Shown: positions 1-7,710 of the stretch, piece after piece
Numbering within the stretch: the stretch's first letter is position 1
Layout of the letters: every line of letters starts with the position of its first letter
NCBI GenBank assembly: GCA_009663185.1
Contig: VJZX01000028.1
Span: forward strand, 4,996 to 38,912
Source of the DNA: Isoptericola halalbus
Lineage (GTDB): Bacteria > Actinomycetota > Actinomycetes > Actinomycetales > Cellulomonadaceae
Direction of reading: 5' to 3'
Length of the DNA: 33,917 nt
Notes under the pieces: model-generated
What the model was told of the DNA's origin: nothing
What the model saw: the letters and a program-made list of their open reading frames with translations, nothing else
Database searches by the model: none
Program-made: the position numbers and the translations under genes

Positions 1-1
1 G

Positions 2-676
2 GGGGTGCTCCCGCTCCACGAGCCCGAGCACAACGACGTCGACCTCATGGGGCGCCCCGAGGCGTACGGGCCCATGAAGGTGGCGTGCGAGCAGCTCGTG
101 CGCGACGGCGCGGCGAGCTCCGTCGTCGTGCGCCCCGGGCTGATCGTCGGCCCGCGCGACCCGAGCGGGCGCTTCGCGTACTGGCCCGCGCGCCTCGACC
201 GCGCCGCCGACGGCGACGACGTCCTGTGCCCGGGCGACCCGGCGGACCTGGTGCAGGTGCTCGACGTGCGCGACCTCGCCGGCTGGATCGTCGACCTCGC
301 GGAGGCGCGCACGCGGGGCGTCCTCGACGCCATCGCGCCGGCCGTGCCGATCGCCACGATGCTCGACGACGTCGCGGCGGCGTGCGGCGTCGCGCCCCGC
401 TGGCGCTGGGCGTCGCACGAGCGGCTCACCGAGCTCGGTGTCGTGCCGTGGACGGGGGAGCGGTCGCTGCCGGTGTGGCTGCCACGGCCCGCCTACGACG
501 GGATGCTCGCGCACGACGCCGGCCCGGCGCTCGCAGCCGGGCTCGCGCCGCGTCCGCTCGTGGCGACCGCGCGTGACACCCTCGCCTGGTGGCGGTCCGA
601 GCCCGGTGCCGCGGTCACCGGGCTGACGGCCGCGCAGGAGGCGGAGGTCCTCGCCGCGCTCGACGGGTCGGCCTAG
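2..676 (+). CDS. NAD-dependent epimerase/dehydratase family protein, 5'-truncated by window edge
   Basis: C-terminal part of an extended-SDR (epimerase/reductase) protein; the frame is open to the window edge, so the Rossmann glycine motif and true start lie upstream. The YxxxK catalytic pair is visible as YGPMK at bases 65-79, followed by the VRPGLIVGP stretch that typically follows the active site in this family. The remainder fits the substrate-binding half (VLDVRDLAGWIVDLAE, then a Trp-rich C-terminus). A GTG at base 5 could start translation, but it would give a protein without a nucleotide-binding fold, so it is unlikely to be the real start. It ends 7 nt from the convergent SRPBCC gene, with no visible terminator in the gap. 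Substrate cannot be told. Confidence 0.8.
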   Translation, partial: GVLPLHEPEHNDVDLMGRPEAYGPMKVACEQLVRDGAASSVVVRPGLIVGPRDPSGRFAYWPARLDRAADGDDVLCPGDPADLVQVLDVRDLAGWIVDLAEARTRGVLDAIAPAVPIATMLDDVAAACGVAPRWRWASHERLTELGVVPWTGERSLPVWLPRPAYDGMLAHDAGPALAAGLAPRPLVATARDTLAWWRSEPGAAVTGLTAAQEAEVLAALDGSA

Positions 677-683
677 CCGGACA

Positions 684-1190
684 TCACACCCGGCGCTCGT
701 CGGCAAGCTCGAGGGCGAGCTCCTCGGCGAGGTCGAAGCCCTCCTGCATCCCGACCTCCATGCCCGAGTCGACGATGGCGTCGCGCACCTCCTTGCTCGG
801 TGCGTGGGTGCGCAGCTCGAGGGTCGTGCGGCCGTCGCGCTCGGTGAAGGTGTAGGTGTTGAGCGTGGGCGGCGAGTCCCCCTCGGGCGTGCCCTCGAAC
901 ACCTCGGTGTGCACGAGCCGCTCGGTGGGCACGACGTCGACGAACTCGCCGTGGAACGCGACCTCGAACCCGTCGGAGTCCTGCACGTAGCGGTAGCGAC
1001 CGCCGGGGCGCAGGTCGATCTCGACGCTCGTGACGGGACCCTGCTTCCCGCCCCACCAGCGCCGGATGTAGGCGGCCTCGGTGAAGACCCGCCAGACGGC
1101 GAGCGCGGGGGCGTCGAACTCCCGGGTGACCAGGATGTCGGTGTCGTTCGGCAGCGTCAGCACGGCGCTGCCCTGGCTCATGGTGGCCAT
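684..1190 (-). CDS. SRPBCC / AHSA1-like domain protein
   Basis: 168-residue single-domain SRPBCC (START-like, Activator of Hsp90 ATPase homologue) protein. The family signature is clear: REFDAP near residue 23, VWRVFTEAAYIRRWWG with the paired Trp, then RPGGRYRYV and a C-terminal helix. Such domains bind hydrophobic ligands in a helix-grip fold; the ligand here is unknown. The start is the ATG at 1190, preceded by a strong AAGGAG Shine-Dalgarno about 6 nt upstream and lying one base after the ArsR stop, so the two genes are translationally coupled. ArsR-SRPBCC pairs are a common actinobacterial arrangement, probably with the ArsR protein controlling both. No signal peptide or membrane segment. 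Confidence 0.88.
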   Translation of the reverse strand: MATMSQGSAVLTLPNDTDILVTREFDAPALAVWRVFTEAAYIRRWWGGKQGPVTSVEIDLRPGGRYRYVQDSDGFEVAFHGEFVDVVPTERLVHTEVFEGTPEGDSPPTLNTYTFTERDGRTTLELRTHAPSKEVRDAIVDSGMEVGMQEGFDLAEELALELADERRV

Positions 1191-1191
1191 G

Positions 1192-1542
1192 TCAGTCTCC
1201 TTGGTGGTTGTCTGGTTCCTGCTTCGCCTCGTCGAGCAGCTCGTCGATGAGCTCGAACCGCTCGTCCCACGCGCGCGCGTACCGGCCGACCCAGTCGTGG
1301 ATCTCCCGCAGCGGCCGACCGTTCACCCGGTACAGCCGGTGCCGTCCGTCCTCGCGCACGTCCACCAGGCCCACCTCCCGCAGGACCTTGAGGTGCTTGG
1401 ACACCTGCGGCTGGGCCAGGCCGAGCAGCTCGACGAGGTCGCTCACGGTACGTTCCCCGTCGCCGAGGGCGTCGAGGATCTCGCGGCGCCGGGGCTCGGC
1501 CACCGCGTTGAACGCGTCCGTCGTCGTCGCTGCTCGTGCCAC
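1192..1542 (-). CDS. ArsR-family winged-helix transcriptional repressor
   Basis: Short ArsR/SmtB-type regulator (116 residues from GTG 1542). It shows EPRRREILDALGDGERTV, then the helix-turn-helix LAQPQVSKHLKVLREVGLV and the wing DGRHRLYRVN, followed by an acidic C-terminal helix. No CxC or His/Asp metal site is visible, so it belongs to the non-metal SdpR/YczG-like branch usually paired with SRPBCC genes. GTG 1542 is chosen because TTGACA-16-TATGTT lies 7 nt upstream, which fits a leaderless transcript. An in-frame ATG at 1554 lies within the -10 region and would add four residues. The SRPBCC gene follows after one base. Confidence 0.87.
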   Translation of the reverse strand: MARAATTTDAFNAVAEPRRREILDALGDGERTVSDLVELLGLAQPQVSKHLKVLREVGLVDVREDGRHRLYRVNGRPLREIHDWVGRYARAWDERFELIDELLDEAKQEPDNHQGD

Positions 1543-1549
1543 GGAACCC

Positions 1550-1577
1550 AACATATACCTATATGGGAATGTGTCAA
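1550..1577 (-). promoter_or_regulatory. Promoter of the arsR-SRPBCC operon with embedded palindrome
   Basis: Read on the minus strand, TTGACA (1577-1572, perfect -35) is followed after 16 nt by TATGTT (1555-1550, 4 of 6 to TATAAT), 7 nt before GTG 1542. Between and overlapping these is the perfect inverted repeat CATATA-CC-TATATG (1552-1565), a strikingly AT-rich island in this GC-rich DNA. It is a good candidate operator for autorepression by the ArsR protein. The -35 hexamer covers the TGA stop of the upstream lipoprotein gene. Confidence 0.7.
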
Positions 1578-2389
1578 GACGTCGGGTTGCAACCCGTGGC
1601 GAGCACGGCGAAGAGCCCGACGTCGGGCCGCCACGGCTCGAGGTTCCACGTCGGCTTGTCCGGTGCGCCCACCCCATGGCACACGAGCTGGTCGTGCACC
1701 GTCGCGGTGTCGACGGACGGGTCGGCGGCGACGAGCTCGGCCCACGCGAGCGTCCAGCCCGCCTCGCCCGCTCGCCGTGCCCAGTCGGTCGGCTCGACGG
1801 CGAGCGACCGGCCGCCCTCACGCTTGCCCCAGCTCGTGCTCGCGACGGCGGAGGTCCCGAGCGTCGTGGTGGTCGCGCCGGGAGGCGTCGCATCCGAGAC
1901 GCCGCCCGCTGCGTCCGGAGCGACCACGCGCACGGTCCGCTCGTCGACGGGGTCGAACGTCGCACCGTCCGTCGGCGCGGTGAGCCCGCCCGCGGCGGTG
2001 CCGGCGTCGTCCAGGACGGTGAGGCTGCCGTCCGCGTGGCGGACGAGCCGGCCGCTCGTGGAGATCGTCACCGACGACGGCCCGTGCTCCGCCGGACCCA
2101 GGTCGAGCGTGATCTTCGCCGTTCCCGTGACATTCCTGGTGACGTCGACCAGCACCTCGTCCGCCGTCGAGTCGGGGGCCGTCACGACGAGCGTCACGTC
2201 TCCCGACCTCACGAGCGTCTCGGCCTGCGCCGACGGGGAGGGCGTCGCGCTCGCGGCCGGGGTGGATGAGCCTGTCGCGGGGGTGACGGGTGTCGCCGTC
2301 GGACCCTGGTCGCCGCCCGTCGTGCACGCGCCGAGCGTGAGCGCGACGGCGAGCGCGAGCCAGCCGGCGTGGGGAGCGGGGCGGGGCAC
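1574..2389 (-). CDS. DUF2599 lipoprotein
   Basis: Predicted exported lipoprotein of 271 residues from GTG 2389. A short hydrophobic segment (WLALAVALTLGAC) ends in the lipobox LGAC with the lipidated Cys at about residue 22, followed by a Thr/Pro/Ser-rich linker. The C-terminal ~90 residues carry the DUF2599 pattern: SWGKREGGRSL, a WARR helix, HDQLVCHG and WNLEPWRPDVG, ending GCNP. The two late Cys (DQLVCHG, TGCNP) may form a disulfide. Function of DUF2599 is unknown; these proteins are surface-anchored in actinobacteria. A GGAGG lies 11 nt before GTG 2389; ATG 2413 in frame is an alternative with a longer n-region. It follows the aminopeptidase gene after 31 nt. Confidence 0.78.
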   Translation of the reverse strand: MPRPAPHAGWLALAVALTLGACTTGGDQGPTATPVTPATGSSTPAASATPSPSAQAETLVRSGDVTLVVTAPDSTADEVLVDVTRNVTGTAKITLDLGPAEHGPSSVTISTSGRLVRHADGSLTVLDDAGTAAGGLTAPTDGATFDPVDERTVRVVAPDAAGGVSDATPPGATTTTLGTSAVASTSWGKREGGRSLAVEPTDWARRAGEAGWTLAWAELVAADPSVDTATVHDQLVCHGVGAPDKPTWNLEPWRPDVGLFAVLATGCNPTS

Positions 2390-2420
2390 GCCACCAGTGT
2401 CCTCCACGAGCATCGCCGGG

Positions 2421-3566
2421 CTACGCCACGACCAGCAGCTCGCGGGGCGACGTGTTGAGCCGCACAGCGGCCTCGGGTGCGTCGTCGAGCCCGGGCACAC
2501 CCTGCGGGAACGCGACGACGATGTCCTCGATCCGCACGCCGAACCGCCCGGGCAGGTAGATCCCGGGCTCGACGGAGAAGCACATGCCCGGGGCGATCGG
2601 CGTCGTCTCGCCCGCGACCATGTACGGCGGCTCGTGCGTCGTCAGCCCGATCCCGTGGCCCGTGCGGTGGATGAACCCCTCGCCGAAGCCGGCGTCGTCG
2701 ATCACGGCCCGCGCCGCGCGGTCGACGTCCTCGCACGTGGCGCCCGGGCGCACCGCGTCGACGCCCGCCTGCTGGGCCGCGCGCACGACGTCGTGCACCT
2801 CGCGCTCGGCAGCCGTGGGCTCGCCCACGTGGACGGTGCGCGTCGTGTCCGAGCCGTAGCCGTCGGCCAGCCCGCCGAAGTCCAGGACGACCATGTCCCC
2901 TTCACGGATGGCCCGGTCGGACGCCTCATGGTGCGGGTCGGCGCCGTTCTCGCCCGCGCACACGAGCGTGAAGTCGACCTGCTCGTGGCCGTGCGCGAGC
3001 AGCAGCTCGGCGAGATCGGCCGCGACGTCGCGCTCACGGCGGCCCGCGAACGGCCGCCGCACGATCTCCCGGAAGGCCGCGTCGGCCCCGGCGCCCGCGG
3101 CCGCCATGCGGGCGATCTCCTCGGGCGACTTGCTGGCGCGAAGCATCGGCAGCGCACGGGTGAACGCGGCGAACGACGCCGACCGCAGCGTCCGCTGCAG
3201 CCCGAGCAGGTGCAGCGCCCACGCGGCGTCGCTGATCGCGTACCGGCCCCCGTCGCGCAGCAACCGCGCCGCGACCGCGTGCTCGTCCTCGCCGTCGGAC
3301 CATGGACGAGCCTCGATCCCGCCGACGGCCCCGAGCTCCAGGTCGTGCGCCTCGAGCCGGGGCACGACGACGGCCGCGGCGTCCGGGTCCTCGGCGCCGA
3401 TCACCAGCAGCGTGAGCCGCTCGGTCACGGCCGCGGGCGTGTACCCGAGGAAGTACACGAGGTCGGGCCCAGGCGTTACCAGGACGCCGTCGAGCCCGGC
3501 CTCGGCAGCCTGGATCGCGGCCCGACGGCGGCGCTCGGCGTAGACGTGCGCGGCGAACGGGGTCAT
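2421..3566 (-). CDS. M24 metallopeptidase, Xaa-Pro aminopeptidase type
   Basis: 381-residue peptidase with the two-domain creatinase/aminopeptidase P layout. The N-terminal domain (about 1-140) contains GPDLVYFLGY; the C-terminal pita-bread domain follows. All five metal ligands are visible: D229 (VVLDFGG), D240 (YGSDTTR), H304 (RTGHGIG), E333 (SVEPGIY) and E347 (VRIEDI), so a dinuclear Mn/Co-type enzyme cleaving X-Pro dipeptide bonds is expected. No signal peptide, so cytoplasmic. The start is ATG 3566; the open frame extends upstream only through ligD sequence. It is in tandem with ligD (29-nt gap) and the lipoprotein gene, but a functional link is not evident. Confidence 0.93.
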   Translation of the reverse strand: MTPFAAHVYAERRRRAAIQAAEAGLDGVLVTPGPDLVYFLGYTPAAVTERLTLLVIGAEDPDAAAVVVPRLEAHDLELGAVGGIEARPWSDGEDEHAVAARLLRDGGRYAISDAAWALHLLGLQRTLRSASFAAFTRALPMLRASKSPEEIARMAAAGAGADAAFREIVRRPFAGRRERDVAADLAELLLAHGHEQVDFTLVCAGENGADPHHEASDRAIREGDMVVLDFGGLADGYGSDTTRTVHVGEPTAAEREVHDVVRAAQQAGVDAVRPGATCEDVDRAARAVIDDAGFGEGFIHRTGHGIGLTTHEPPYMVAGETTPIAPGMCFSVEPGIYLPGRFGVRIEDIVVAFPQGVPGLDDAPEAAVRLNTSPRELLVVA

Positions 3567-3595
3567 GGCGCCAGCGTGCCATGTCGTCCGAGGGG

Positions 3596-6178
3596 TCACT
3601 CGACGGCGATGTCGTCCGGTTCGCGGTCGTCGCGCCAGCCGCGCCACACGGCGGCGCGCAGCCGCGCCTCCGCGACCAGGTCGGGGTCGGTCGGGTCGGC
3701 CGTCCAGTCCGCGTACTCGACCTCGCCCACGAGCCGCGGCGTGACCCAACGCGTGTACCGGGCCTCGAGGCGCGGGACTCCGTCGAGCGGGGGAGTGGCG
3801 CGCTGGATCGCGCGCAGCCGGGACGCGATCTCGCGGCGCTCCTTCTCACGGAACCCGGTGCCGACCTTGCCCACGTAGCGCAGCGCCCCGCCGTCGGTCC
3901 CGGCTCCGTCGGCCGCCGGCTCGGGGAGGGCGAGCAGGAGCGCGCCCATGGTGCGGTCGTCCTCACGAGCGTCGCCGGCATGCATGGGCCGCCAGCCCAC
4001 GACGACGACCTCCTGCATGCGTGAGTGCTTGAGCTTGAGCCACTGGCGCGAGCGCCGCCCCGCCGCGTAGGTCGAGTCCCGGCGCTTGGCCAGCACGCCC
4101 TCGAGCCGCAGCTCGCGCGAGGTCTTGATCGCGGCGTCGAGGTCGCCCTCGAACGCGGGCGGCACATGCACGGGACGTTTCGGCCGCACCACCTGCTCGA
4201 GCAGCTCGCGGCGCTCGTCGTACGTCCGGTCGGTCACGGGCTCGCCCGCGAGCGCCACGACGTCGAACAGCATGAGGTCGACCTTCACCTTGCGTCGCGC
4301 GGCCTCGACGTCGCCCTTGCGCTGCAGGTTCGCGCGCTGCTGCAGTCGGCGGAACTGCGGGCGGCCGCGCGCGTCGAGCGCCACGATCTCGCCGTCGAGC
4401 ACCGCGGGCAGGTCGTCGGGGTCGAGCATGCCGGCGAGCGCCTGCAGCTCCGGATAGGTCACGGTCATGTCGAGGCCCGCGCGGCTCGTCAGCCGCACCT
4501 CGGGCTCACCGTCGGCCGGTCCGTCGGTCGGTCTGGCGACGGTCGCGAGGGTGCGGAAGCCGTCCCACTTCATCTCGAACGCCCACGCGTCCGGGTCGAG
4601 ACCGCGCAGCTCGCGCGGCGTCGCGGAGGTCGCGAGCATGGGCCGGCCCGGCAGCCAGGCCTTCGTCTCGCGGCCCGACGCCGGCCGTCGGGTCGGCCGG
4701 TCGTGCCCGGTCGCGGGGCGCTCGTCGGGCGGGGCGTCGCCGGGCTGGTCCTTGGTGCGGTGGATGAGCCAGCTGTTCTCGTCGCCGTCCCGGCCGCCCG
4801 TCTGGATGAGGGCGAGGCGGCGCGAGCCGCGACGCTCCGAGTGCAGCGTGACGATGACCTCCTTGCCGTCGACCCACTTCTCCAGCTCGTAGGTGCCCGC
4901 GTCCCAGATGGTGACCGCGCCGGCCCCGTACTCACCGGCGGGGATCGTGCCCTCGAAGCCGCCGTACTCGAGCGGGTGGTCCTCGGTCTGCACCGCGAGG
5001 TGGTTCTTGGCCGGGTTGGTCGGCTCGCCCTTGGGCAGCGCCCAGCTCACGAGCACGCCGTCGTGCTCGAGCCGGAAGTCCCAGTGCAGGCGGCGCGCGT
5101 GGTGCTCCTGGATGACGAACGTGGCGGCGTCGGTGCCGTGCCCGTCCCCGCCGTGCGGCGCGTCCGGGCCGAAGGGCTCTGGCGTCTTGCCCGGGTCCCG
5201 CTTGGACCGGTAGATCTCGAGCCGCTCGAACGTCGCCATGCGCTCGGGCGTGGGCTCGAGCGCCGCGAGGTGGCCCTGGGTGAGCTCGGCCAGCAGGTCT
5301 CCGTCGCGCTCGACGCGCTCGAGCACCTCGGGGTACTCGAGGTGGCGCAGGTCAGGGTCGTCGAGCTCGTCCCAGGTGCGCGGCGCGGCGACCGTCGGGT
5401 GGTCGCGGCCACGCAGCGAGTAGGGCGCGATCGTCGTCTTGTTCTCGTTGTTCTGCGACCAGTCGACGAGCACCTTGCCGCCGCGCAGGGACTTCTTCAT
5501 GTCGCTGACCACGAGGTCCGGGTGCTCGGACTCGAGGTACCGCGCGAGCTCCTTGGCGACGGCCGAGACGGCGTCCGACGACAGCGACTCGGAGCCGCCC
5601 CCGACGCCGAGCGCCGCGTACAGGTGGATGCCCTTGGACCCGCTCGTCACGGGCATCGGGTCGAGGCCCATGCCGACGAGGATCGCCCGCGCACGCCGCG
5701 CGACCTCCGCGCACTCGGGCAGGCCGGCGCCCGGGCCGGGGTCGAGGTCGAGCACGAGCCGGTCCGGGTCGTGGTGCACGCCCGTGCGCCCGAACTGCCA
5801 CTGCGGCACGTGGATCTCGAGCGTCGCGGTCTGGCCGAGCCACGTCAGGGTCGCCAGGTCGTTGACCAGCACGTAGTCGTTCGCGCTGCTCTTGTGCTGG
5901 ATGCGTCGCGTGCGCACCCACGACGGCGTGGAGCTCTCGGCGTTCTTCTGGAAGAACACCTGCCCCTCGACGCCGTCGGGCCAGCGCTTGCGCGTCGCGG
6001 GGCGGTTGGCCGCGTGCGGGATGAGCACGGGGGCGATCTGCGCGAGATAGTGCAGCACCTCGCCCTTGGTGGTGCCCGTGGCGGGGTAGAGGACCTTGTC
6101 GAGGTTGGTCAGCTGGAGCCGGTGCCCCTCGACGGTCACCGTCTGCGGTGCGCCGGTGGAGGCGGAGGACCGTGCCAT
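3596..6178 (-). CDS. ligD: Multifunctional ATP-dependent DNA ligase D
   Basis: 860-residue non-homologous end-joining enzyme with the mycobacterial domain order. The polymerase/primase domain (about 10-300) has catalytic D144 and D146 in LVLDLDPGPG and a third Asp near 239 (VLVDWSQN). The 3'-phosphoesterase domain (about 350-480) has H359, H365 and D367 in EHHARRLHWDFRLE and H401 in TEDHPLEYGG. The ATP-dependent ligase domain (about 510-860) has nucleotidyl Lys537 in FEMKWDGFR. It fills, trims and seals broken ends with Ku, which is encoded 7 kb away at 13180. ATG 6178 is divergent from the mycoredoxin remnant with only 33 nt between them. No obvious -10 is seen for ligD. Confidence 0.96.
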   Translation of the reverse strand: MARSSASTGAPQTVTVEGHRLQLTNLDKVLYPATGTTKGEVLHYLAQIAPVLIPHAANRPATRKRWPDGVEGQVFFQKNAESSTPSWVRTRRIQHKSSANDYVLVNDLATLTWLGQTATLEIHVPQWQFGRTGVHHDPDRLVLDLDPGPGAGLPECAEVARRARAILVGMGLDPMPVTSGSKGIHLYAALGVGGGSESLSSDAVSAVAKELARYLESEHPDLVVSDMKKSLRGGKVLVDWSQNNENKTTIAPYSLRGRDHPTVAAPRTWDELDDPDLRHLEYPEVLERVERDGDLLAELTQGHLAALEPTPERMATFERLEIYRSKRDPGKTPEPFGPDAPHGGDGHGTDAATFVIQEHHARRLHWDFRLEHDGVLVSWALPKGEPTNPAKNHLAVQTEDHPLEYGGFEGTIPAGEYGAGAVTIWDAGTYELEKWVDGKEVIVTLHSERRGSRRLALIQTGGRDGDENSWLIHRTKDQPGDAPPDERPATGHDRPTRRPASGRETKAWLPGRPMLATSATPRELRGLDPDAWAFEMKWDGFRTLATVARPTDGPADGEPEVRLTSRAGLDMTVTYPELQALAGMLDPDDLPAVLDGEIVALDARGRPQFRRLQQRANLQRKGDVEAARRKVKVDLMLFDVVALAGEPVTDRTYDERRELLEQVVRPKRPVHVPPAFEGDLDAAIKTSRELRLEGVLAKRRDSTYAAGRRSRQWLKLKHSRMQEVVVVGWRPMHAGDAREDDRTMGALLLALPEPAADGAGTDGGALRYVGKVGTGFREKERREIASRLRAIQRATPPLDGVPRLEARYTRWVTPRLVGEVEYADWTADPTDPDLVAEARLRAAVWRGWRDDREPDDIAVE

Positions 6179-6198
6179 CCGACCATCGTGGCGCGACG

Positions 6199-6204
6199 TA
6201 GGCT
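6199..6204 (+). promoter_or_regulatory. -10-like box of the mycoredoxin remnant (leaderless)
   Basis: TAGGCT lies 7 nt upstream of ATG 6212, the same geometry as at several other genes here. No convincing -35 is visible. It sits in the 33-nt divergent gap with ligD and would drive both the redoxin fragment and the overlapping SCO4848-family gene. Confidence 0.5.
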
Positions 6205-6211
6205 CGTGCGC

Positions 6212-6355
6212 ATGACCGACCTGACCCGTGAGGCCGCTCCCGACCTCGCCCGCCCGTCGATCCTGACCGTGTACGGCGCCGCGTGGTGCGGCGACTGCCG
6301 CCGCGCGCAGCGCCTGCTCGACGCCGGACTCGACGTTACGGGCCTGCTGTCGTGA
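6212..6355 (+). pseudogene. Truncated mycoredoxin/glutaredoxin-family gene
   Basis: A 47-codon frame starting at ATG 6212 encodes only the first beta-strand, active site and first helix of a glutaredoxin-fold protein: TVYGAAWCGDCRRAQRLLD, with the CxxC pair in WCGDC as in actinobacterial mycoredoxins. It stops after a few unrelated residues. The cis-Pro and C-terminal parts (normally another ~40-50 residues) are absent, and no other frame downstream continues the fold, so this looks like a deletion rather than a single frameshift. Its TGA overlaps the GTG of the next gene (GTGA). It may survive only as a translated leader for that gene. Confidence 0.72.
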
Positions 6356-6573
6356 GGCTGCCCGTCGCCTGGTCGGTCGTCCTGATCGTGACCGCCGTGT
6401 GGAACCTGGTCATCTGGCCGCGGTTCTTCCAGCGGGTGGCGGCCGACCCCCGCGCCCGTGACGCGGGCGGGCGGCGGACCCGCTTCTTCACCGTGCACGC
6501 GGTGCTGATCGCGGTCTCGCTCGCCCTGGCGCTCGCCGTGGGCGTGCTCGGGGCGCTGACGCTGGCCGGCTGA
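6352..6573 (+). CDS. SCO4848-family small membrane protein
   Basis: 73-residue protein starting at GTG 6352, which overlaps the preceding stop by 4 nt. Two hydrophobic segments are visible: residues ~3-19 (LPVAWSVVLIVTAVWNLVIWP) and ~48-72 (FFTVHAVLIAVSLALALAVG), joined by a basic loop (PRARDAGGRRTR). The WNLVIWPRF and FFTVHAVL stretches match the conserved pattern of the actinobacterial SCO4848 family, whose function is unknown. It has no Shine-Dalgarno of its own that stands out and probably depends on coupling to the upstream redoxin fragment. A longer in-frame start exists at 6283, but it would run through the redoxin sequence. Confidence 0.72.
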   Translation: MRLPVAWSVVLIVTAVWNLVIWPRFFQRVAADPRARDAGGRRTRFFTVHAVLIAVSLALALAVGVLGALTLAG

Positions 6574-6580
6574 GACGCAC

Positions 6581-6596
6581 GGCTCGGGCGCGAGCC
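6581..6596. terminator. Hairpin between convergent genes
   Basis: Perfect 6-bp stem GGCTCG / CGAGCC with a 4-nt loop GGCG fills the 26-nt gap between the SCO4848-family stop (6573) and the convergent lacI stop (6600). It lacks a T-tract, as is common in high-GC actinobacteria. A bidirectional terminator is inferred from position. Confidence 0.5.
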
Positions 6597-6599
6597 CCG

Positions 6600-7631
6600 T
6601 CACGCCCCCTTGACCGTCGATCCCCGGACGACCACGGTGCACTCGACCTGCTCGACACCGGCGGTGGACCGCCCCGCGATGGCGTCCACCAGCCGCTGTG
6701 CCGCTCGTCGGCCGATCGTCTTGAAGTTCATGTCCACGGACGTCAGCATCGGCTGGGCGCCGTCCACCATGGGGTCCCAGTTGTCGAAGCCCATGACGGC
6801 CACGTCGTCCGGGACGGCGACTCCGCGGTCACGCAGCGCGTCGAGGACCCCGCGGGCGATCTGGTCGCTGCCGGCGAGGATCGCATCCACCTCGGCGCCA
6901 CTCCCGAGCAGGGAGTTGGTCGCGGCACGCCCCCAGGTCTCGGTCCAGCTCCCGTGGCGCACGGGACCCACGAGCTCCAGGTTGGCGTCGAGCATCGCCT
7001 TCTGCGCGCCGGTGGCACGCTCCCGCGCTGCGGCGTACGTCGACGGGCCGGTGATGTGGGCGACCCGCGTGCGCCCCAGCGACAGCAGGTGCTGGGTCGC
7101 CTGCGTGCCGGCGTTGACGTTGTCCGGGACGACGGAAGCATCGGTGTCGTCCGCCGACGGCGCGTATGCGTAGACCGCCGGCACGGGCAGGGCGTGCCCG
7201 AGCGAGGGCCGCGGGTCGGTGGAGCTGCCGACGACGATCAGCCCGTCCACCCGGCGGCCCAGCAGGGCCTTGAGGTGGTACTGCTCGCGGATCGCGTCCT
7301 CCCGCGCGTCGCACAGCAGGACGGACATCTGGCCGGCACCGAACGCGTCTTCGGCGCCCATGAGGATGGGCAGGCTGAAACGGCCCTCGAGGTCGTTCGT
7401 CAGCAGGCCGACGGTGCCGGTCTGCCCGGCGAGGATCGCCCTGGCAAGACTGTTGGGGGTGAAGGAGAGGCGCTCGGAGGCCTCCACCACGCGCCGGCGC
7501 GTGTCAGGGTGCACGTTGTCGCGGCCGTTGAGCGCCTTGGACGCCGTGGCCACGGAGACCCCGGCGGCCCGGGCCACGTCGCGCAGGGTCACCCCGCGGC
7601 GTCGCGTGACGGCATCCTCGGCGGTGCTCAC
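6600..7631 (-). CDS. LacI-family transcriptional repressor of the arabinooligosaccharide operon
   Basis: 343-residue LacI/GalR regulator. The N-terminal helix-turn-helix is VTLRDVARAAGVSVATASKALNG (about 14-36), followed by the hinge region (RLSFTPNSLARAI) and a periplasmic-binding-protein-like sensor domain (GLLTNDLEGRFSLPI... to VMGFDNWDPM). The start is GTG 7631, with a strong GGGAGG 5-6 nt upstream; an upstream in-frame ATG has no such site. It is divergent from the binding-protein gene, and the 196-nt spacer holds two inverted repeats, so it most likely represses both itself and the transporter/GH127 operon until an arabinose-containing sugar binds. The effector is inferred from the GH127 neighbour, not from sequence. 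Confidence 0.9.
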   Translation of the reverse strand: MSTAEDAVTRRRGVTLRDVARAAGVSVATASKALNGRDNVHPDTRRRVVEASERLSFTPNSLARAILAGQTGTVGLLTNDLEGRFSLPILMGAEDAFGAGQMSVLLCDAREDAIREQYHLKALLGRRVDGLIVVGSSTDPRPSLGHALPVPAVYAYAPSADDTDASVVPDNVNAGTQATQHLLSLGRTRVAHITGPSTYAAARERATGAQKAMLDANLELVGPVRHGSWTETWGRAATNSLLGSGAEVDAILAGSDQIARGVLDALRDRGVAVPDDVAVMGFDNWDPMVDGAQPMLTSVDMNFKTIGRRAAQRLVDAIAGRSTAGVEQVECTVVVRGSTVKGA

Positions 7632-7643
7632 AGGGACCTCCCA

Positions 7644-7657
7644 TTTCGGTAACGAAA
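7644..7657. promoter_or_regulatory. Candidate LacI operator 1 (in front of the repressor gene)
   Basis: Inverted repeat TTTCG-gtaa-CGAAA, 13 nt upstream of the lacI GTG. A TAAGGT box read on the minus strand (7673-7668) could be the lacI -10, placing this repeat just downstream of the start point. It shares the CGAAA half-element with operator 2. Confidence 0.45.
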
Positions 7658-7679
7658 ACCGTGTCACACCTTAGACCCG

Positions 7680-7709
7680 TTGACCTGTCTCTGGCCACGT
7701 TGATATGGT
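7680..7709 (+). promoter_or_regulatory. Promoter of the sugar ABC transporter/GH127 operon
   Basis: TTGACC (7680-7685) and TATGGT (7704-7709) separated by 18 nt form the best sigma70-like promoter ahead of the binding-protein gene. The transcript would have a leader of about 110 nt. Operator 2 begins immediately after the -10 box, covering the expected start point. Confidence 0.55.
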
Positions 7710-7710
7710 A

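Noticed and set aside
4025-6211. Plus-strand open frame opposite ligD leading into the mycoredoxin fragment
   Set aside because: Only the last 47 codons, after ATG 6212, resemble a protein; the remainder is the complement of ligD.
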